Below are positions 1 to 8,313 of a stretch of 20,271 nt of DNA, piece by piece. Source of the stretch: Clostridia bacterium (GTDB lineage Bacteria; Bacillota_A; Clostridia; Oscillospirales; CAG-272). The notes beneath the pieces were generated by a model, which saw only the letters and a list, made by a program, of their open reading frames with translations, did not search any database and was not told where the DNA came from. The stretch spans positions 1 to 20,271 of the forward strand of contig JAFTKI010000067.1 of NCBI GenBank assembly GCA_017453335.1, given 5' to 3'. The translations under genes and the position numbers were made by a program. How positions within the stretch are numbered: the first letter of the stretch is position 1; each line of letters begins with the position of its first letter.

Positions 1-17
1 AAGCGTAGGGGTTTATT

Positions 18-95
18 TGGGGTGAGATATGGGATTCGAACCCACGACCTTCAGGGCCACAACCTGACGCGCTAACCAACTGTGCTAATCCCACC
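18..95 (-). tRNA. tRNA-His (anticodon GTG)
   Basis: Read on the minus strand this folds as a full cloverleaf. The anticodon loop TTGTGGC gives GTG (His), and the T-loop GTTCGAATC is canonical. The extra 5' G (G-1) faces a C73 discriminator, the identity element for histidine tRNA. The CCA end is encoded (18-20). It is the last gene of the Gly-Arg-His cluster; any terminator lies beyond the window edge. Confidence 0.96.
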
Positions 96-104
96 ATATT
101 AAAA

Positions 105-181
<77 letters not shown>

Positions 182-184
182 ATC

Positions 185-218
185 AATGAAATTGCTTCCG
201 TTCGGAAGCAATTTCATT
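185..218. other. 15-bp perfect hairpin between tRNA-Gly and tRNA-Arg
   Basis: Arms 185-199 and 204-218 are exact reverse complements with a 4-base loop (200-203). It fills almost the entire spacer between the tRNA-Gly CCA end and the 5' end of tRNA-Arg. On the transcribed (minus) strand it is followed by ATTGAT-type sequence, not a T-tract, so it is not a standard intrinsic terminator. It may be a precursor-processing stem or a partial attenuator; the role is inference. Confidence 0.8.
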
Positions 219-220
219 TG

Positions 221-294
<74 letters not shown>

Positions 295-320
295 ATGCTT
301 TTTCTCACAAGTACTTCGAT

Positions 321-349
321 ATTATACCACACACTTCCCCTTTTGTCAA
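321..349 (-). promoter_or_regulatory. Perfect consensus promoter of the tRNA operon
   Basis: On the minus strand: TTGACA (344-349), a 17-bp spacer, TATAAT (321-326), preceded by TGG, which forms an extended -10. This matches both hexamers exactly, as expected for a stable-RNA operon. Confidence 0.93.
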
Positions 350-405
350 GAGAAAAAACAAAAAAACTTTTTCTTTTTTTGAAAAATCCGCGCATCCGTT
401 TGCGG

Positions 406-434
406 TTGACATATCTTCGAAAAAATGCTATAAT
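406..434 (+). promoter_or_regulatory. Perfect consensus promoter of the 474-1433 gene
   Basis: TTGACA (406-411), 17-bp spacer, TATAAT (429-434). Transcription should start near 441, leaving a leader of about 33 nt with an AGAAAGGA ribosome binding site at 455-462. It is divergent from the tRNA promoter, with an A/T-run-rich segment (350-385) between them. Confidence 0.9.
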
Positions 435-473
435 GTATGTAATATAATCCTAACAGAAAGGAATTTTAAAATT

Positions 474-1433
474 ATGAAAAAGTTTTGGAAAATCCTGCTG
501 ATCGTCCTTGCCGCACTTCTGTCGCTCCTGATCGTTGCGTGGGCGGGACTGATGGTTGCAAAGCTGATCTGCTACCCCGATTACGTTTCCGAAAAAGAAA
601 CGGTATGCACGATCCCCGCCATCCACGATGGTTTTGTTCCGCAAGGCGTTGCACATATCAGCGATACCACCTACATTTTCTCGGGCTATGACGGCGATGC
701 GTTGGAGATCCATCTTTCCAAGAACGGAACCCCGATTGAGATCATTCCCGTTGACGGCGAAGGCCGCGTTTGGGAATCTCACGGCGGCGGTGTTGCCGTT
801 GTAAAGGATCTGGTTTACGTTACGGGAACGAACTCCCTGCTGATTTTTGATCTGAACGATATTATGAGCGCCGAGGACGGTGCCAAGGTTGCCAACATTG
901 ACAAATTTATCATCGACGTAACCCCGTCCTATTGCTTTGCTACCGATGAAATGCTCTACGTTGGTGAATTTTATGACGGAGAAAAATACAAAACCGACCA
1001 AACACATCACGTCACCACCGCATCGGGGGAGAAGCACTACGCGCTCACAGCCGCTTATTCGCTGAACGAGGAAGGCCGCCCGCTCTCTAACACACCCGAC
1101 CTGTACATCTCCACACGCAACAAGGTGCAGGGCTTTGCTGTTAGCGGAAACACCTATATTCTCTCCTCCTCTTACGGACTTGCATCCTCCGAGCTGGATT
1201 TCTACGGCGGCTTGACGGGCAGCGGCACAACGATTGAAATTGAAGACAAGATCGTTCCCCTGTATCATCTTGAAAGCTCAACCCACATCAAAACCGTATC
1301 CATGCCTGCCATGAGCGAAGGACTTGACGTTGTCGGTAATCGCGTGGTGATCAGCTTTGAATCGGCTTGTAACAAATATATTTTCGGAAAGATCTTCTTT
1401 GCCGACAAGCTGGTATCCTACCCTGTTTCGTAA
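474..1433 (+). CDS. Membrane-anchored extracytoplasmic protein, function unknown
   Basis: A 319-aa protein I cannot assign to a named family. I chose the ATG at 474 because it sits about 11 bases after AGAAAGGA and behind a perfect promoter; the open frame continues upstream only through the tRNA-Gly gene. The N-terminus (residues about 1-30) is basic and then strongly hydrophobic (MKKFWKILLIVLAALL...), a single membrane anchor or uncleaved signal. There is a cysteine at 33 but no lipobox. The rest is rich in short beta-type stretches with recurring Gly/Asp turns, suggesting a beta-propeller-like extracytoplasmic domain (inference). It is monocistronic: its own promoter, then a hairpin terminator 26 bases after the stop. 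No enzymatic motif is visible. Gene reality is well supported, function is not. Confidence 0.85.
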   Translation: MKKFWKILLIVLAALLSLLIVAWAGLMVAKLICYPDYVSEKETVCTIPAIHDGFVPQGVAHISDTTYIFSGYDGDALEIHLSKNGTPIEIIPVDGEGRVWESHGGGVAVVKDLVYVTGTNSLLIFDLNDIMSAEDGAKVANIDKFIIDVTPSYCFATDEMLYVGEFYDGEKYKTDQTHHVTTASGEKHYALTAAYSLNEEGRPLSNTPDLYISTRNKVQGFAVSGNTYILSSSYGLASSELDFYGGLTGSGTTIEIEDKIVPLYHLESSTHIKTVSMPAMSEGLDVVGNRVVISFESACNKYIFGKIFFADKLVSYPVS

Positions 1434-1458
1434 GTCCAATCAAAAAAAGATCTCCTTT

Positions 1459-1496
1459 GGCGTACCTGCGATAAAGCAGGTACGCCGAACTTTTAT
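1459..1496 (+). terminator. Intrinsic terminator after the 474-1433 gene
   Basis: An 11-bp perfect stem (1459-1469 with 1476-1486) around loop GATAAA, followed after four bases by TTTTAT. An A-run before the stem (1442-1448) could give a weaker T-tract on the opposite strand. Confidence 0.85.
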
Positions 1497-1540
1497 ATCC
1501 AACTCAATTTTCAGTTTATAAGCCCTCAATTATCAAGAGG

Positions 1541-1569
1541 TGGACAAATCGTCAAAAACTTGGTATAAT
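1541..1569 (+). promoter_or_regulatory. Extended -10 promoter of the XRE regulator gene
   Basis: TGGACA (1541-1546), 17-bp spacer, TATAAT (1564-1569) preceded by TGG (extended -10). Predicted start is near 1576, with a leader of about 40 nt and a GGAG ribosome binding site at 1601-1604. Confidence 0.85.
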
Positions 1570-1614
1570 ATAATCACAGACCGGTCAAGTAATAAAATTA
1601 GGAGAATGGTTTAT

Positions 1615-2658
1615 ATGACATTTGGACAAACGATAAAAGCACTTCGCCGAGAAGCAAATATGACACAAGAAAATCTTGCAGAACTTCTTTCTATTTCTCC
1701 GCAGGCGGTCAGCCGTTGGGAAACAGATGTTGCTATGCCCGATATTTCCTTATTACCGCCGCTTGCCAATTTATTTAACGTAACCACCGATTATCTGCTT
1801 GGAATGGAAACCTACCAGAAGGACTTAAGAAAAGCGGAATTTGACGAAGCATTTCACAAATATTGGGAACACGACGATAAAGAAAAGAATTATCAAATCG
1901 CCTTGCGTGCGGTTGCTGAATATCCGGGAAATATGGAATATATGGAATGGTTGGCATCGGCAGAATATTATGTTGCTATACCGACCTTGGATAATAGTGA
2001 ATATACGCGTTTGCTTGAAAGTTCAGCAAAACATTATAAATTGGTTTTGGATAACACCAAGGATTCAAAATTATATTCCAAAGCGTTGTTCGGAATTGTT
2101 CTTGCACTTAGCTGTAATCAAAGAAAGGACGAAGCAAAACAATATGCTATGTTAGAAGAGGATGAGGAGAAACGAGATGAGTTGCTTTGTTGGTGCTTGG
2201 AGGGTAAAGAAAGGAAAAAGCATTGTCAGCACCTAACAAATACAAAGTTAAACAGCTTTCTCTTCCAATTAAAATTCGGTCAAGACTCAATAGAAGTGTA
2301 TGAAGCGGTTGAAAAAATACTGAATATTATGTTCCCGGACGGTAATTTTCAGTATTATCATAATACTCTGCAATACAATTCTATTAGCAAAGCCTTTTGT
2401 TTTTGCAAAACACAACAATATGATTGTGTATTAGAAGAACTGAAAAAAGCAAGATACCATGCCGAAGAAATGACAAAAATAAATCACCAAAAGATAATAA
2501 AATTCACGGCTCCCCTATTTTCACTTATTGAAGAAGAGCATCCCGTTACAGATTCCGATATAACCGATATTGATGATTTCATTCGCTGTTTGAACAATAA
2601 TCGTTGTTTCGATCCTATCCGGGATAAAGAGGATTTTAAGGCTTTGATGACATCATAA
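1615..2658 (+). CDS. XRE-family transcriptional regulator with long helical C-terminal domain
   Basis: 347 aa. Residues about 1-60 form a classic lambda-Cro/XRE helix-turn-helix (MTQENLAELL... SPQAVSRWE... PDISLLPPLANLF, then TTDYLLG), a DNA-binding domain. The remaining ~280 residues are mostly alpha-helical with repeated Tyr/Leu/Glu-rich helices, resembling the TPR-like sensor region of many Clostridial HTH regulators. No ligand-binding motif is recognisable. I prefer the ATG at 1615 over the one at 1606, because the latter begins one base after GGAG. The gene is visibly A+T-richer than its neighbours (many AAA, GAA, TAT and ATA codons), suggesting horizontal acquisition. It stands alone between two hairpin terminators, so its target is not evident from context. 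Confidence 0.92.
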   Translation: MTFGQTIKALRREANMTQENLAELLSISPQAVSRWETDVAMPDISLLPPLANLFNVTTDYLLGMETYQKDLRKAEFDEAFHKYWEHDDKEKNYQIALRAVAEYPGNMEYMEWLASAEYYVAIPTLDNSEYTRLLESSAKHYKLVLDNTKDSKLYSKALFGIVLALSCNQRKDEAKQYAMLEEDEEKRDELLCWCLEGKERKKHCQHLTNTKLNSFLFQLKFGQDSIEVYEAVEKILNIMFPDGNFQYYHNTLQYNSISKAFCFCKTQQYDCVLEELKKARYHAEEMTKINHQKIIKFTAPLFSLIEEEHPVTDSDITDIDDFIRCLNNNRCFDPIRDKEDFKALMTS

Positions 2659-2695
2659 TCCAGCTATCTGCTCGCGCGGGACATAGCTATTGCTG

Positions 2696-2737
2696 CCGTA
2701 TGGGCGTTCACAGAACGCCCATACGGGATTGATTTTT
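2696..2737 (+). terminator. Strong hairpin terminator after the XRE gene
   Basis: A 14-bp perfect stem (2696-2709 with 2713-2726) with a 3-base loop, followed by GATTGATTTTTA on the plus strand. It separates this gene from the convergent transferase gene; the minus-strand flank has no T-tract. Confidence 0.8.
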
Positions 2738-2786
2738 ATCGGTCAGAACACCAGCATTATGGAAGACGCCCTTTACGGAGATTTTT

Positions 2787-3743
2787 TTACGTCTGCAGAA
2801 CGATCCGATGCCGTATCACGATCAACAGCGTTGCCAGAAGAATACACGCAACACTTGCCACATCGTAAAGGTGAAACGCTCCGATCAGCACAGCCAATCC
2901 ACAAAGGCCGAACGAAATGCCGAGAAGGATCGCAACGCAATCCTTCTTGGTCACTCCCGCATCACAGATTCGGTGATGAAGATGCCCACGGTCAGCATGA
3001 AACGGACTTTTCCCGCGCAAAACACGCCGCAAAACCGCGCACCCAAGATCGGTCAACGGATAGGCAAACAAAAGTCCCGCCGAAACGACCAACTCCGAAG
3101 CCCCATTTTGAAAAAGCGGCAAAGACAAAGCCCCCAATAAAAACCCGACGCTGCCCGATCCGCAATCCCCCGCAAAAATCTTTGCGGGATGTCTGTTGAA
3201 CAGTCGAAACGCAAAGCACGCAACACCCAACAAAAAAGAAAATTCCGAGGCCTGCATCTCACCTTGTACCCACAAAAGAAGTCCCAGCCCACACGCCTCC
3301 GTGATCGCAACTCCCCCAAATAATCCATCCAATCCATCGATAAAATTATGAGCGTTGGTCAGCAGCAAAATCCAAATCACGGCTCCCACCGATTCAACCG
3401 CTTGGAAATCGGTTGTTTCAATCACGATGCCAACTGCCGCAGCGCCCTGTACCCCCAGCTTGATCCAAGGAGAAAGTGAATAAACATCGTCTGCAAGTCC
3501 CACAAAAAAGACGGCAAAGCCGCAAACCAACAGCGCCCCCAAAAAAGAGGTGGGCTCCAACAGCACGCTCCCCAGCGTAAGTCCCAAAATGATCGCCATA
3601 CCGCCGTTTCTCGGTACACTTTGCTTGTGCATTCTGCGCCAGTCGCGCGGCACGTCGATCGCCCCGGACCGCCACGCAAAAGCTACCGTAAACGGCATCA
3701 GAACGATTACCGCGGCAAATGCAGTTGCCAAAGCCAGCAGCAT
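2787..3743 (-). CDS. WecA/TagO-type undecaprenyl-phosphate sugar-1-phosphate transferase
   Basis: A 318-aa polytopic inner-membrane enzyme of the MraY/WecA/TagO (GT4) family. It transfers a sugar-1-phosphate, usually GlcNAc-1-P from UDP-GlcNAc, to undecaprenyl phosphate, the first step of wall teichoic acid or other envelope glycopolymers. Visible motifs: DVPRDWRRMH (30-39), the DD pair in LADDVYSLSP (85-86), NAHNFIDGLDGL (130-141), GDCGSGSVGF (192-201) and the cytoplasmic-loop signature HADRGHLHHR (249-258), which favours the WecA/TagO branch over MraY. Hydrophobic segments run throughout. GGAGGA lies seven bases before the ATG. It sits downstream of the large lipoprotein gene, separated by a terminator and a candidate promoter. 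No other glycopolymer genes are in the window, so the exact sugar is not determined. Confidence 0.93.
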   Translation of the reverse strand: MLLALATAFAAVIVLMPFTVAFAWRSGAIDVPRDWRRMHKQSVPRNGGMAIILGLTLGSVLLEPTSFLGALLVCGFAVFFVGLADDVYSLSPWIKLGVQGAAAVGIVIETTDFQAVESVGAVIWILLLTNAHNFIDGLDGLFGGVAITEACGLGLLLWVQGEMQASEFSFLLGVACFAFRLFNRHPAKIFAGDCGSGSVGFLLGALSLPLFQNGASELVVSAGLLFAYPLTDLGCAVLRRVLRGKSPFHADRGHLHHRICDAGVTKKDCVAILLGISFGLCGLAVLIGAFHLYDVASVACILLATLLIVIRHRIVLQT

Positions 3744-3777
3744 TTCTCATTCCTCCGAATTTCATACTTCACGTTTT

Positions 3778-3807
3778 ATTTTATCCCAATCAATCAAAAT
3801 CATACAA
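3778..3807 (-). promoter_or_regulatory. Candidate promoter of the sugar-1-phosphate transferase gene
   Basis: Minus strand: TTGTAT (3802-3807), 18-bp spacer, TAAAAT (3778-3783). It is imperfect, and partly overlaps the T-rich tail of the upstream terminator. Confidence 0.4.
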
Positions 3808-3839
3808 AAGAGGTGACCTGCCAATGGGTAGGTCACCTC
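3803..3839 (-). terminator. Intrinsic terminator of the large lipoprotein gene
   Basis: Ten perfect pairs (3810-3819 with 3830-3839) extended by three inner pairs around loop 3823-3826. On the minus strand TTTTGTATG follows. It starts about 15 bases after the lipoprotein stop codon. Confidence 0.85.
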
Positions 3840-3854
3840 AAATTTTATTGATTT

Positions 3855-6800
3855 TTAAGATGCGCTTTCGGTCGATTCCTCGGTGGAATCACCGGACTCC
3901 TCGTCCTTCTGCATGTTCTCGGGGAGATAGCCGTACTTGCTCATCCAGTCATAGTAGAGCTTATAAGGCGAATCGAAGTATACAAACGGCTCGGTTGCCT
4001 CATTGTTACCGTACGGGTCAAATTCTCCGCTGGGAGAGGTTACCTTGTAAGGTACGGTCTCATAGGAAGCCAAGGAGCATACGTTACGGTGGAACTGTGC
4101 CAAAGTGTTGGCTTTTACCTTATCGGTTCTGTCGTCCACTGCAAAGACTTCAATATCCTTATAGATCTTCGGGAAGGCGGTTCTGATATAGGAAGGCATT
4201 TCCTCGGTGGAAAGCAGCTTGCTGAACTCACCGATCAAAGCTTCCAGCTCATCGCAAGCGGTCTTGAGTGCAGCCTTCTTTTCAGTTTCGGTGGTTGCAA
4301 ACTCGCATGCTTCGTTGTAGTTTCTTTGAATCTTCTGGAAGTTCTTTTCAAACACCTCGGGAATCACGTCATTAACCTGCTGCATGAACTTGATCAGATC
4401 GGTATCAAAGGTACCGTATCTGTCGTATTCGATCTCGCCCTTTTCGGTGGACTTGAAGGTTGCGGCAACATCATCCTTGCTGACTGCGGCACTTACCTTA
4501 ACGTTGGAATCGTGGATAACCGATACGTAGGTAAAGATATAGTCAAGCATATCATCGGTAAAGGATTCATCAGGGTTTTCCGAATAGTTGAAGTTCACAA
4601 CCAGGTTCTTACTGTCACCTGTAGGCTGAACGTTCAAGTTTGTTACTGTTGCCAAACGTGCGCGCAATGCAACGAAGATGGTCTCCTTCTTGCCGTTCTC
4701 AAGCGTCTTTTCGCAGGTCAAGAGGAAATTTTCGGGAGACGTTGCGGAAGCATTCTCATGCTTATCCAAAACCCAGTTGATCAAGGTCGTGTTCTTCAGA
4801 ACGGTCGATCTTGTCAAAGCATAGGTCTTAATGGAATAGGTCTGCGTGTTCATGAAATCGAATACGATGCGAGAGTTCTGCTCGGTCGTATTGTAAGCGG
4901 CGGGAGTTCCGTCGTTCACCTTATAGTTCAGATTTACCTGTCCGTTCTTCTTGGCATCAACCGTAATCACGGAGATCTCATAGCCCTTGGTATCGGATGC
5001 AACCTTACTGGTGGTATAGGTCAGGTTCAGATTCAATCCAACCTGCTCCTGCGTAATCTCATGGGTCTTGGGATTTTCCTTATCCTCCATGATCGGAGTT
5101 TCACCAACCGAAACGGTAACCGATTCCCTGGAATTGATCGTGCTGTTGTAGAGATAGTAAACAATTCTCAGATTCGAATCCACAACCTCATAAGTTTTCA
5201 GCGCGTAAACTCCTGCACCCTTTTCGTCACAAGCCGCAAGCCAGTTCTTCAAGGTCGTATTCTGTCCCAGCATACTCTTGGAATAGCCGGTGGTATAAGC
5301 AACGTTATAGCCGTCTTCGTCCAAAGCAACGTAATCGTCATCATCCTCGGCGGTTGCTTCGTCAAGGAAGCCCTTGAAATCAAAGCCAAGCAGAGGATCT
5401 ACCAAGGAGTTACGGTTCTGGATCTTTCCGCTTTCCCAAACATCGGGAGCCATATTTTCCTTGGGATCGGGATAAGCGATAAAGGTGTTACCCGTTGCGT
5501 AGATGTTCATTATATACTTGAACGACTCGTTGGTGTTACGCTTGATCACCTCGGTGCCGTCGTCTGCTTCAACGACGGAGTAATGCAGATCCTCAACACC
5601 GTACTGCAGCAGGTTGCGCAGCTCGGAGTTGGTGTTCAGATATGTAACGATCTCCATACTGCGCGAAACGCTGAGCGAGTAAGAGCAAACACCGAACATA
5701 TTGCCGTAAATATCCTCGGAGGAAGCCGTGGGATATCCAACAACTACAGGGTAATAGGTAACGCCGTCTTCAACGTATTCACCCTCGGTAAGAATGGTAG
5801 CATCACCGGTGGTAAACTTCACGGCAACATTGGAACGGGAATCATTCTCCTGACGGAAGTACTCCTTCAGACGGAACTCGTTGAGCTTCAGGAAGCTTTC
5901 TGCAAAGTCCTCGTTTGCAAACAAGCTTTCAAAGCCCAAAGCCACGCTTCCGCGGTTCAGATCCTGCATATTGTCGTAATGATACCCGAATACGGAGAAC
6001 TTATTCAGATCAACGCTGTAATCCTCTGCATCGATGTACCAATAGTGAGCCAAAAGATTCAAGCAATCCTCGTAGGTGGAGTCAACGGGAATTACATCGT
6101 CCTCGAACAAGTAAATAAGGTTCAAGAAAGAATACAGGTTCTCGTTGTAGAAGCCCTCAATCATGCCCTGTTCCCAGTAAGCATGCTGGTTATACTTCTC
6201 CATCAACTCCTTGTTGAGCAGCATATACTTGTACTCACCGATGGTGCGGTTGTTCGGGATCGCATAGGTCTTACCGTTCATCTTCGCCGCAGACAAGAGC
6301 GTTCCGGAGATGTACTCCTTAAGCTTCTTGGAAGAAACCTGCAGCTCGGTATCCAGCTCTGCCAACCAGCCTTTGTCGATGTAATCGATATACATATCCT
6401 CGCCGGAAATGTAGATGATATCCACCTGGTTTGCCAACAGCTCGGGATATTTGATAACCGTCATACCAAGATCGTTGGTCTCGGTTGCATCGGTATAGGT
6501 TTCGGATTCGTCTGTCTCTTCTCCTTCACCTTCAACCTCAACGTCTTCCTCGGGCTGAACTGCCTCTTGGTACTTTGCGAATTCCGTAATGGCAGCATCA
6601 AGCTTGCCGCGGTATACGTCCTCGGTCAGGAATTCAATCGCCAGCTTGGTCTTGAACTTCGAGGTCGTGATCGCATTGATTGCTTTGGTAACCGCTGCTT
6701 GGTTATCCGCGGAAACTTCTTCCTCGCAAACCAACCACATAGAAAGGGTCATAGCAGCCTCAGATGCCTGATCGGAAATATCGCTGGTAGCTTCTTCGTC

Positions 6801-6881
6801 GCTCTTTTCGGAGCAGCTTGTAAGCACTACCGACATCACCATGATAAGACACATAAACAGGCAAAGCAGTCTTTTTTTCAT
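3855..6881 (-). CDS. Very large substrate-binding-like lipoprotein (1008 aa)
   Basis: Begins with a lipoprotein signal (MKKRLLCLFMC... VLTSC, lipid-modified Cys at residue 23), so it is anchored outside the membrane. I use the ATG at 6881, six bases after GGAGGA; the frame also allows 6896. Residues about 45-560 look like a type-1 extracellular solute-binding protein: a segment naming membrane/ligand contacts (LANQVDIIYIS, KMNGKTYAIPNN, GEYKYMLLNKELMEKYN) and a late ELRNLLQYGVEDLHY segment seen in sugar-binding lipoproteins. An acidic Glu/Asp linker interrupts it at about 110-145. Residues about 575-790 are beta-rich and Ig/FN3-like, 830-900 form a charged helix region, and the tail is acidic. 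Usual family members have about 400-550 aa, so this is roughly double. It is monocistronic with no permease or ATPase nearby, so it may be a shared orphan binding protein or a surface sensor. Confidence 0.85.
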   Translation of the reverse strand: MKKRLLCLFMCLIMVMSVVLTSCSEKSDEEATSDISDQASEAAMTLSMWLVCEEEVSADNQAAVTKAINAITTSKFKTKLAIEFLTEDVYRGKLDAAITEFAKYQEAVQPEEDVEVEGEGEETDESETYTDATETNDLGMTVIKYPELLANQVDIIYISGEDMYIDYIDKGWLAELDTELQVSSKKLKEYISGTLLSAAKMNGKTYAIPNNRTIGEYKYMLLNKELMEKYNQHAYWEQGMIEGFYNENLYSFLNLIYLFEDDVIPVDSTYEDCLNLLAHYWYIDAEDYSVDLNKFSVFGYHYDNMQDLNRGSVALGFESLFANEDFAESFLKLNEFRLKEYFRQENDSRSNVAVKFTTGDATILTEGEYVEDGVTYYPVVVGYPTASSEDIYGNMFGVCSYSLSVSRSMEIVTYLNTNSELRNLLQYGVEDLHYSVVEADDGTEVIKRNTNESFKYIMNIYATGNTFIAYPDPKENMAPDVWESGKIQNRNSLVDPLLGFDFKGFLDEATAEDDDDYVALDEDGYNVAYTTGYSKSMLGQNTTLKNWLAACDEKGAGVYALKTYEVVDSNLRIVYYLYNSTINSRESVTVSVGETPIMEDKENPKTHEITQEQVGLNLNLTYTTSKVASDTKGYEISVITVDAKKNGQVNLNYKVNDGTPAAYNTTEQNSRIVFDFMNTQTYSIKTYALTRSTVLKNTTLINWVLDKHENASATSPENFLLTCEKTLENGKKETIFVALRARLATVTNLNVQPTGDSKNLVVNFNYSENPDESFTDDMLDYIFTYVSVIHDSNVKVSAAVSKDDVAATFKSTEKGEIEYDRYGTFDTDLIKFMQQVNDVIPEVFEKNFQKIQRNYNEACEFATTETEKKAALKTACDELEALIGEFSKLLSTEEMPSYIRTAFPKIYKDIEVFAVDDRTDKVKANTLAQFHRNVCSLASYETVPYKVTSPSGEFDPYGNNEATEPFVYFDSPYKLYYDWMSKYGYLPENMQKDEESGDSTEESTESAS

Positions 6882-6903
6882 GTTGTTTCCTCCCATTTTG
6901 AAC

Positions 6904-6937
6904 TTATCCGAATCATAACGAAATTGCGCTCGGATAA
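6904..6937 (-). promoter_or_regulatory. Inverted repeat in the leader of the large lipoprotein gene
   Basis: TTATCCGA (6904-6911) and TCGGATAA (6930-6937) are exact inverted copies separated by 18 bases. They lie inside the ~70-nt 5' leader predicted from the promoter at 6958-6986, ahead of the ribosome binding site. It could be an RNA stem-loop or a repressor operator; the sequence alone does not decide. Confidence 0.55.
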
Positions 6938-6957
6938 AGCTACATTTATACCTGTAT

Positions 6958-6986
6958 ATTTTACACCATTTTCAAGAATATGTCAA
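6958..6986 (-). promoter_or_regulatory. Strong promoter of the large lipoprotein gene
   Basis: Minus strand: TTGACA (6981-6986), exactly 17 bp, TAAAAT (6958-6963). One mismatch to consensus in total. Predicted transcription start is near 6951. Confidence 0.88.
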
Positions 6987-6989
6987 GTG

Positions 6990-7167
6990 AATTTTTTGTG
7001 ACGTGCGTGTGCGCGAGGCCACAAGTTTCCAATTCCGACATTTTACGTTCACAAATAAATGGCGTACTGCACAATTTCGTTTCCTTGTTTTTTATTAAAT
7101 TGACGTTTTTTTGGTTCTTACAAACAAAATATTATATTATATTTTGTAAACAAAATACAAATATTTT
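6990..7167. other. A+T-rich intergenic region downstream of rpoD
   Basis: No gene is visible. The right half (7081-7167) is almost pure A/T with T-runs. It contains a near-palindrome whose arms CAAAATAT (7125-7132) and ATATTTTG (7139-7146) flank a 6-base A/T loop. On the minus strand, downstream of rpoD, this is the only terminator-like structure, but it lacks the G/C stem of an intrinsic terminator. Confidence 0.6.
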
Positions 7168-8313
7168 TTATTCCATAAATCCCTTGAGGTGTCTTGCGCG
7201 GCTGGGATGACGCAATTTACGCAGAGCCTTTGCCTCAATCTGGCGAATACGCTCACGCGTAATGTCAAATTCCTTGCCCACTTCCTCCAATGTGCGCGTT
7301 CTTCCGTCATACAGACCGAAGCGAAGCTTGATCACGTGCTCCTCACGGGGAGTCAGCGTGTGCAGCTGCTTGTTCAGCTCCTCGCGCAGAATGTTGGTGG
7401 AGGTAGCCTCTGCGGGAGAGGGCGTATCGTCATCGGGAATAAAATCGCCAAGGTGGCTGTCCTCTTCCTCACCGATCGGGGTTTCCAGCGAAACGGGATC
7501 CTGCGCAATCTTCATGATCTCGCGCACCTTGTCGGCGGTCATGCCCATCTTCTCGCCGATCTCCTCAGCAGTTGCCTCTCTTCCCAGCTCTTGCAGCATC
7601 TGACGCGAATAGCGCGATACCTTGTGAATCGTTTCCACCATGTGGACAGGGATTCGGATGGTTCTTGCCTGGTCGGCGATAGCGCGGGTGATTGCCTGAC
7701 GGATCCACCACGTTGCGTAGGTCGAGAATTTATATCCCTTGGTGTAGTCGAACTTGTCCACCGCCTTCATCAAGCCGAGGTTACCCTCCTGGATCAGATC
7801 AAGGAAGAACATTCCGCGGCCGACATAGCGCTTTGCGATGCTGACAACAAGTCGCAGGTTCGCCTCTACCAGCTCGGTCTTTGCAGCATTGTCACCGTTC
7901 ATCATGCGCTCGGCAAGCTCGCGCTCACGCTCGGTGGTCAAAAGCGGCACCTTTCCGATCTCCTTCAGATAAAGACGGACGGGGTCATCGATCGCAAGAC
8001 CTTCCTGCTCCAGCACGCGCTCCATGTTTTCGCCCGCACCGAATTTCTCAACCTCGTTTTCGATCTCGGTCATTTCCTCGTTCGAGATCTCTCCCGTGAA
8101 TACGATTCCGTTGTCCTCCAGCGTTTCGTAAAGCTTATCGATGCTGTCAACGTCGAAATTCATTTCCTCCATCGCCTCATCCAGATCGCTGGCGGAAAGC
8201 TTTCCCTTTTTGCCTTTTTCGATCAAGGTATCAACGCTGGATTTCTTTTCGGCGGGATGCTCGTTTTTCTCGATTTCTTCAACCGTCATTTCGTTTTCAT
8301 TGGTTTGATTCAT
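7168..8313 (-). CDS. rpoD: Primary sigma factor RpoD/SigA
   Basis: The 381-aa housekeeping sigma factor directs RNA polymerase to the TTGACA/TATAAT promoters found throughout this window. Region 1.1-like acidic N-terminus (about 1-100); region 1.2 [17 protein letters not shown] (110-126); regions 2.1-2.4 covering [49 protein letters not shown] and IRIPVHM (155-225); region 3 following; and region 4.2 [20 protein letters not shown] (341-360), the -35 recognition helix, with LRKLRHPSR near the end. Length agrees with Firmicute SigA (about 370 aa). Its ATG overlaps the dnaG stop (ATGA, 8310-8313), showing translational coupling in a dgt-dnaG-rpoD operon. Confidence 0.98.
   Translation of the reverse strand: MNQTNENEMTVEEIEKNEHPAEKKSSVDTLIEKGKKGKLSASDLDEAMEEMNFDVDSIDKLYETLEDNGIVFTGEISNEEMTEIENEVEKFGAGENMERVLEQEGLAIDDPVRLYLKEIGKVPLLTTERERELAERMMNGDNAAKTELVEANLRLVVSIAKRYVGRGMFFLDLIQEGNLGLMKAVDKFDYTKGYKFSTYATWWIRQAITRAIADQARTIRIPVHMVETIHKVSRYSRQMLQELGREATAEEIGEKMGMTADKVREIMKIAQDPVSLETPIGEEEDSHLGDFIPDDDTPSPAEATSTNILREELNKQLHTLTPREEHVIKLRFGLYDGRTRTLEEVGKEFDITRERIRQIEAKALRKLRHPSRARHLKGFME

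Noticed and set aside
1606..1608. ATG at 1606 as start of the XRE regulator
   Set aside because: It begins one base after GGAG, too close for initiation. The ATG at 1615 has about ten bases of spacing and gives a typical HTH N-terminus.
2690..3199. Plus-strand open frames over the transferase gene
   Set aside because: They have low-complexity basic composition, no ribosome binding site, and lie opposite a clear membrane enzyme.
6882..6990. Riboswitch or T-box in the lipoprotein leader
   Set aside because: The leader is only about 70 nt with one simple inverted repeat. No T-box sequence, conserved aptamer core or terminator/antiterminator pair is visible.
4089..7001. 970-codon open frame antisense to the large lipoprotein gene
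   Set aside because: It is striking by length but lies entirely opposite a gene with a signal peptide, ribosome binding site, promoter and terminator. Codon bias of the real gene suppresses stops on the reverse strand. The translated product shows no domain signature and no credible start signal.
7100..7138. Plus-strand promoter TTGACG with downstream TATATT
   Set aside because: Spacing is far beyond 16-19 bp, and no plus-strand gene follows.
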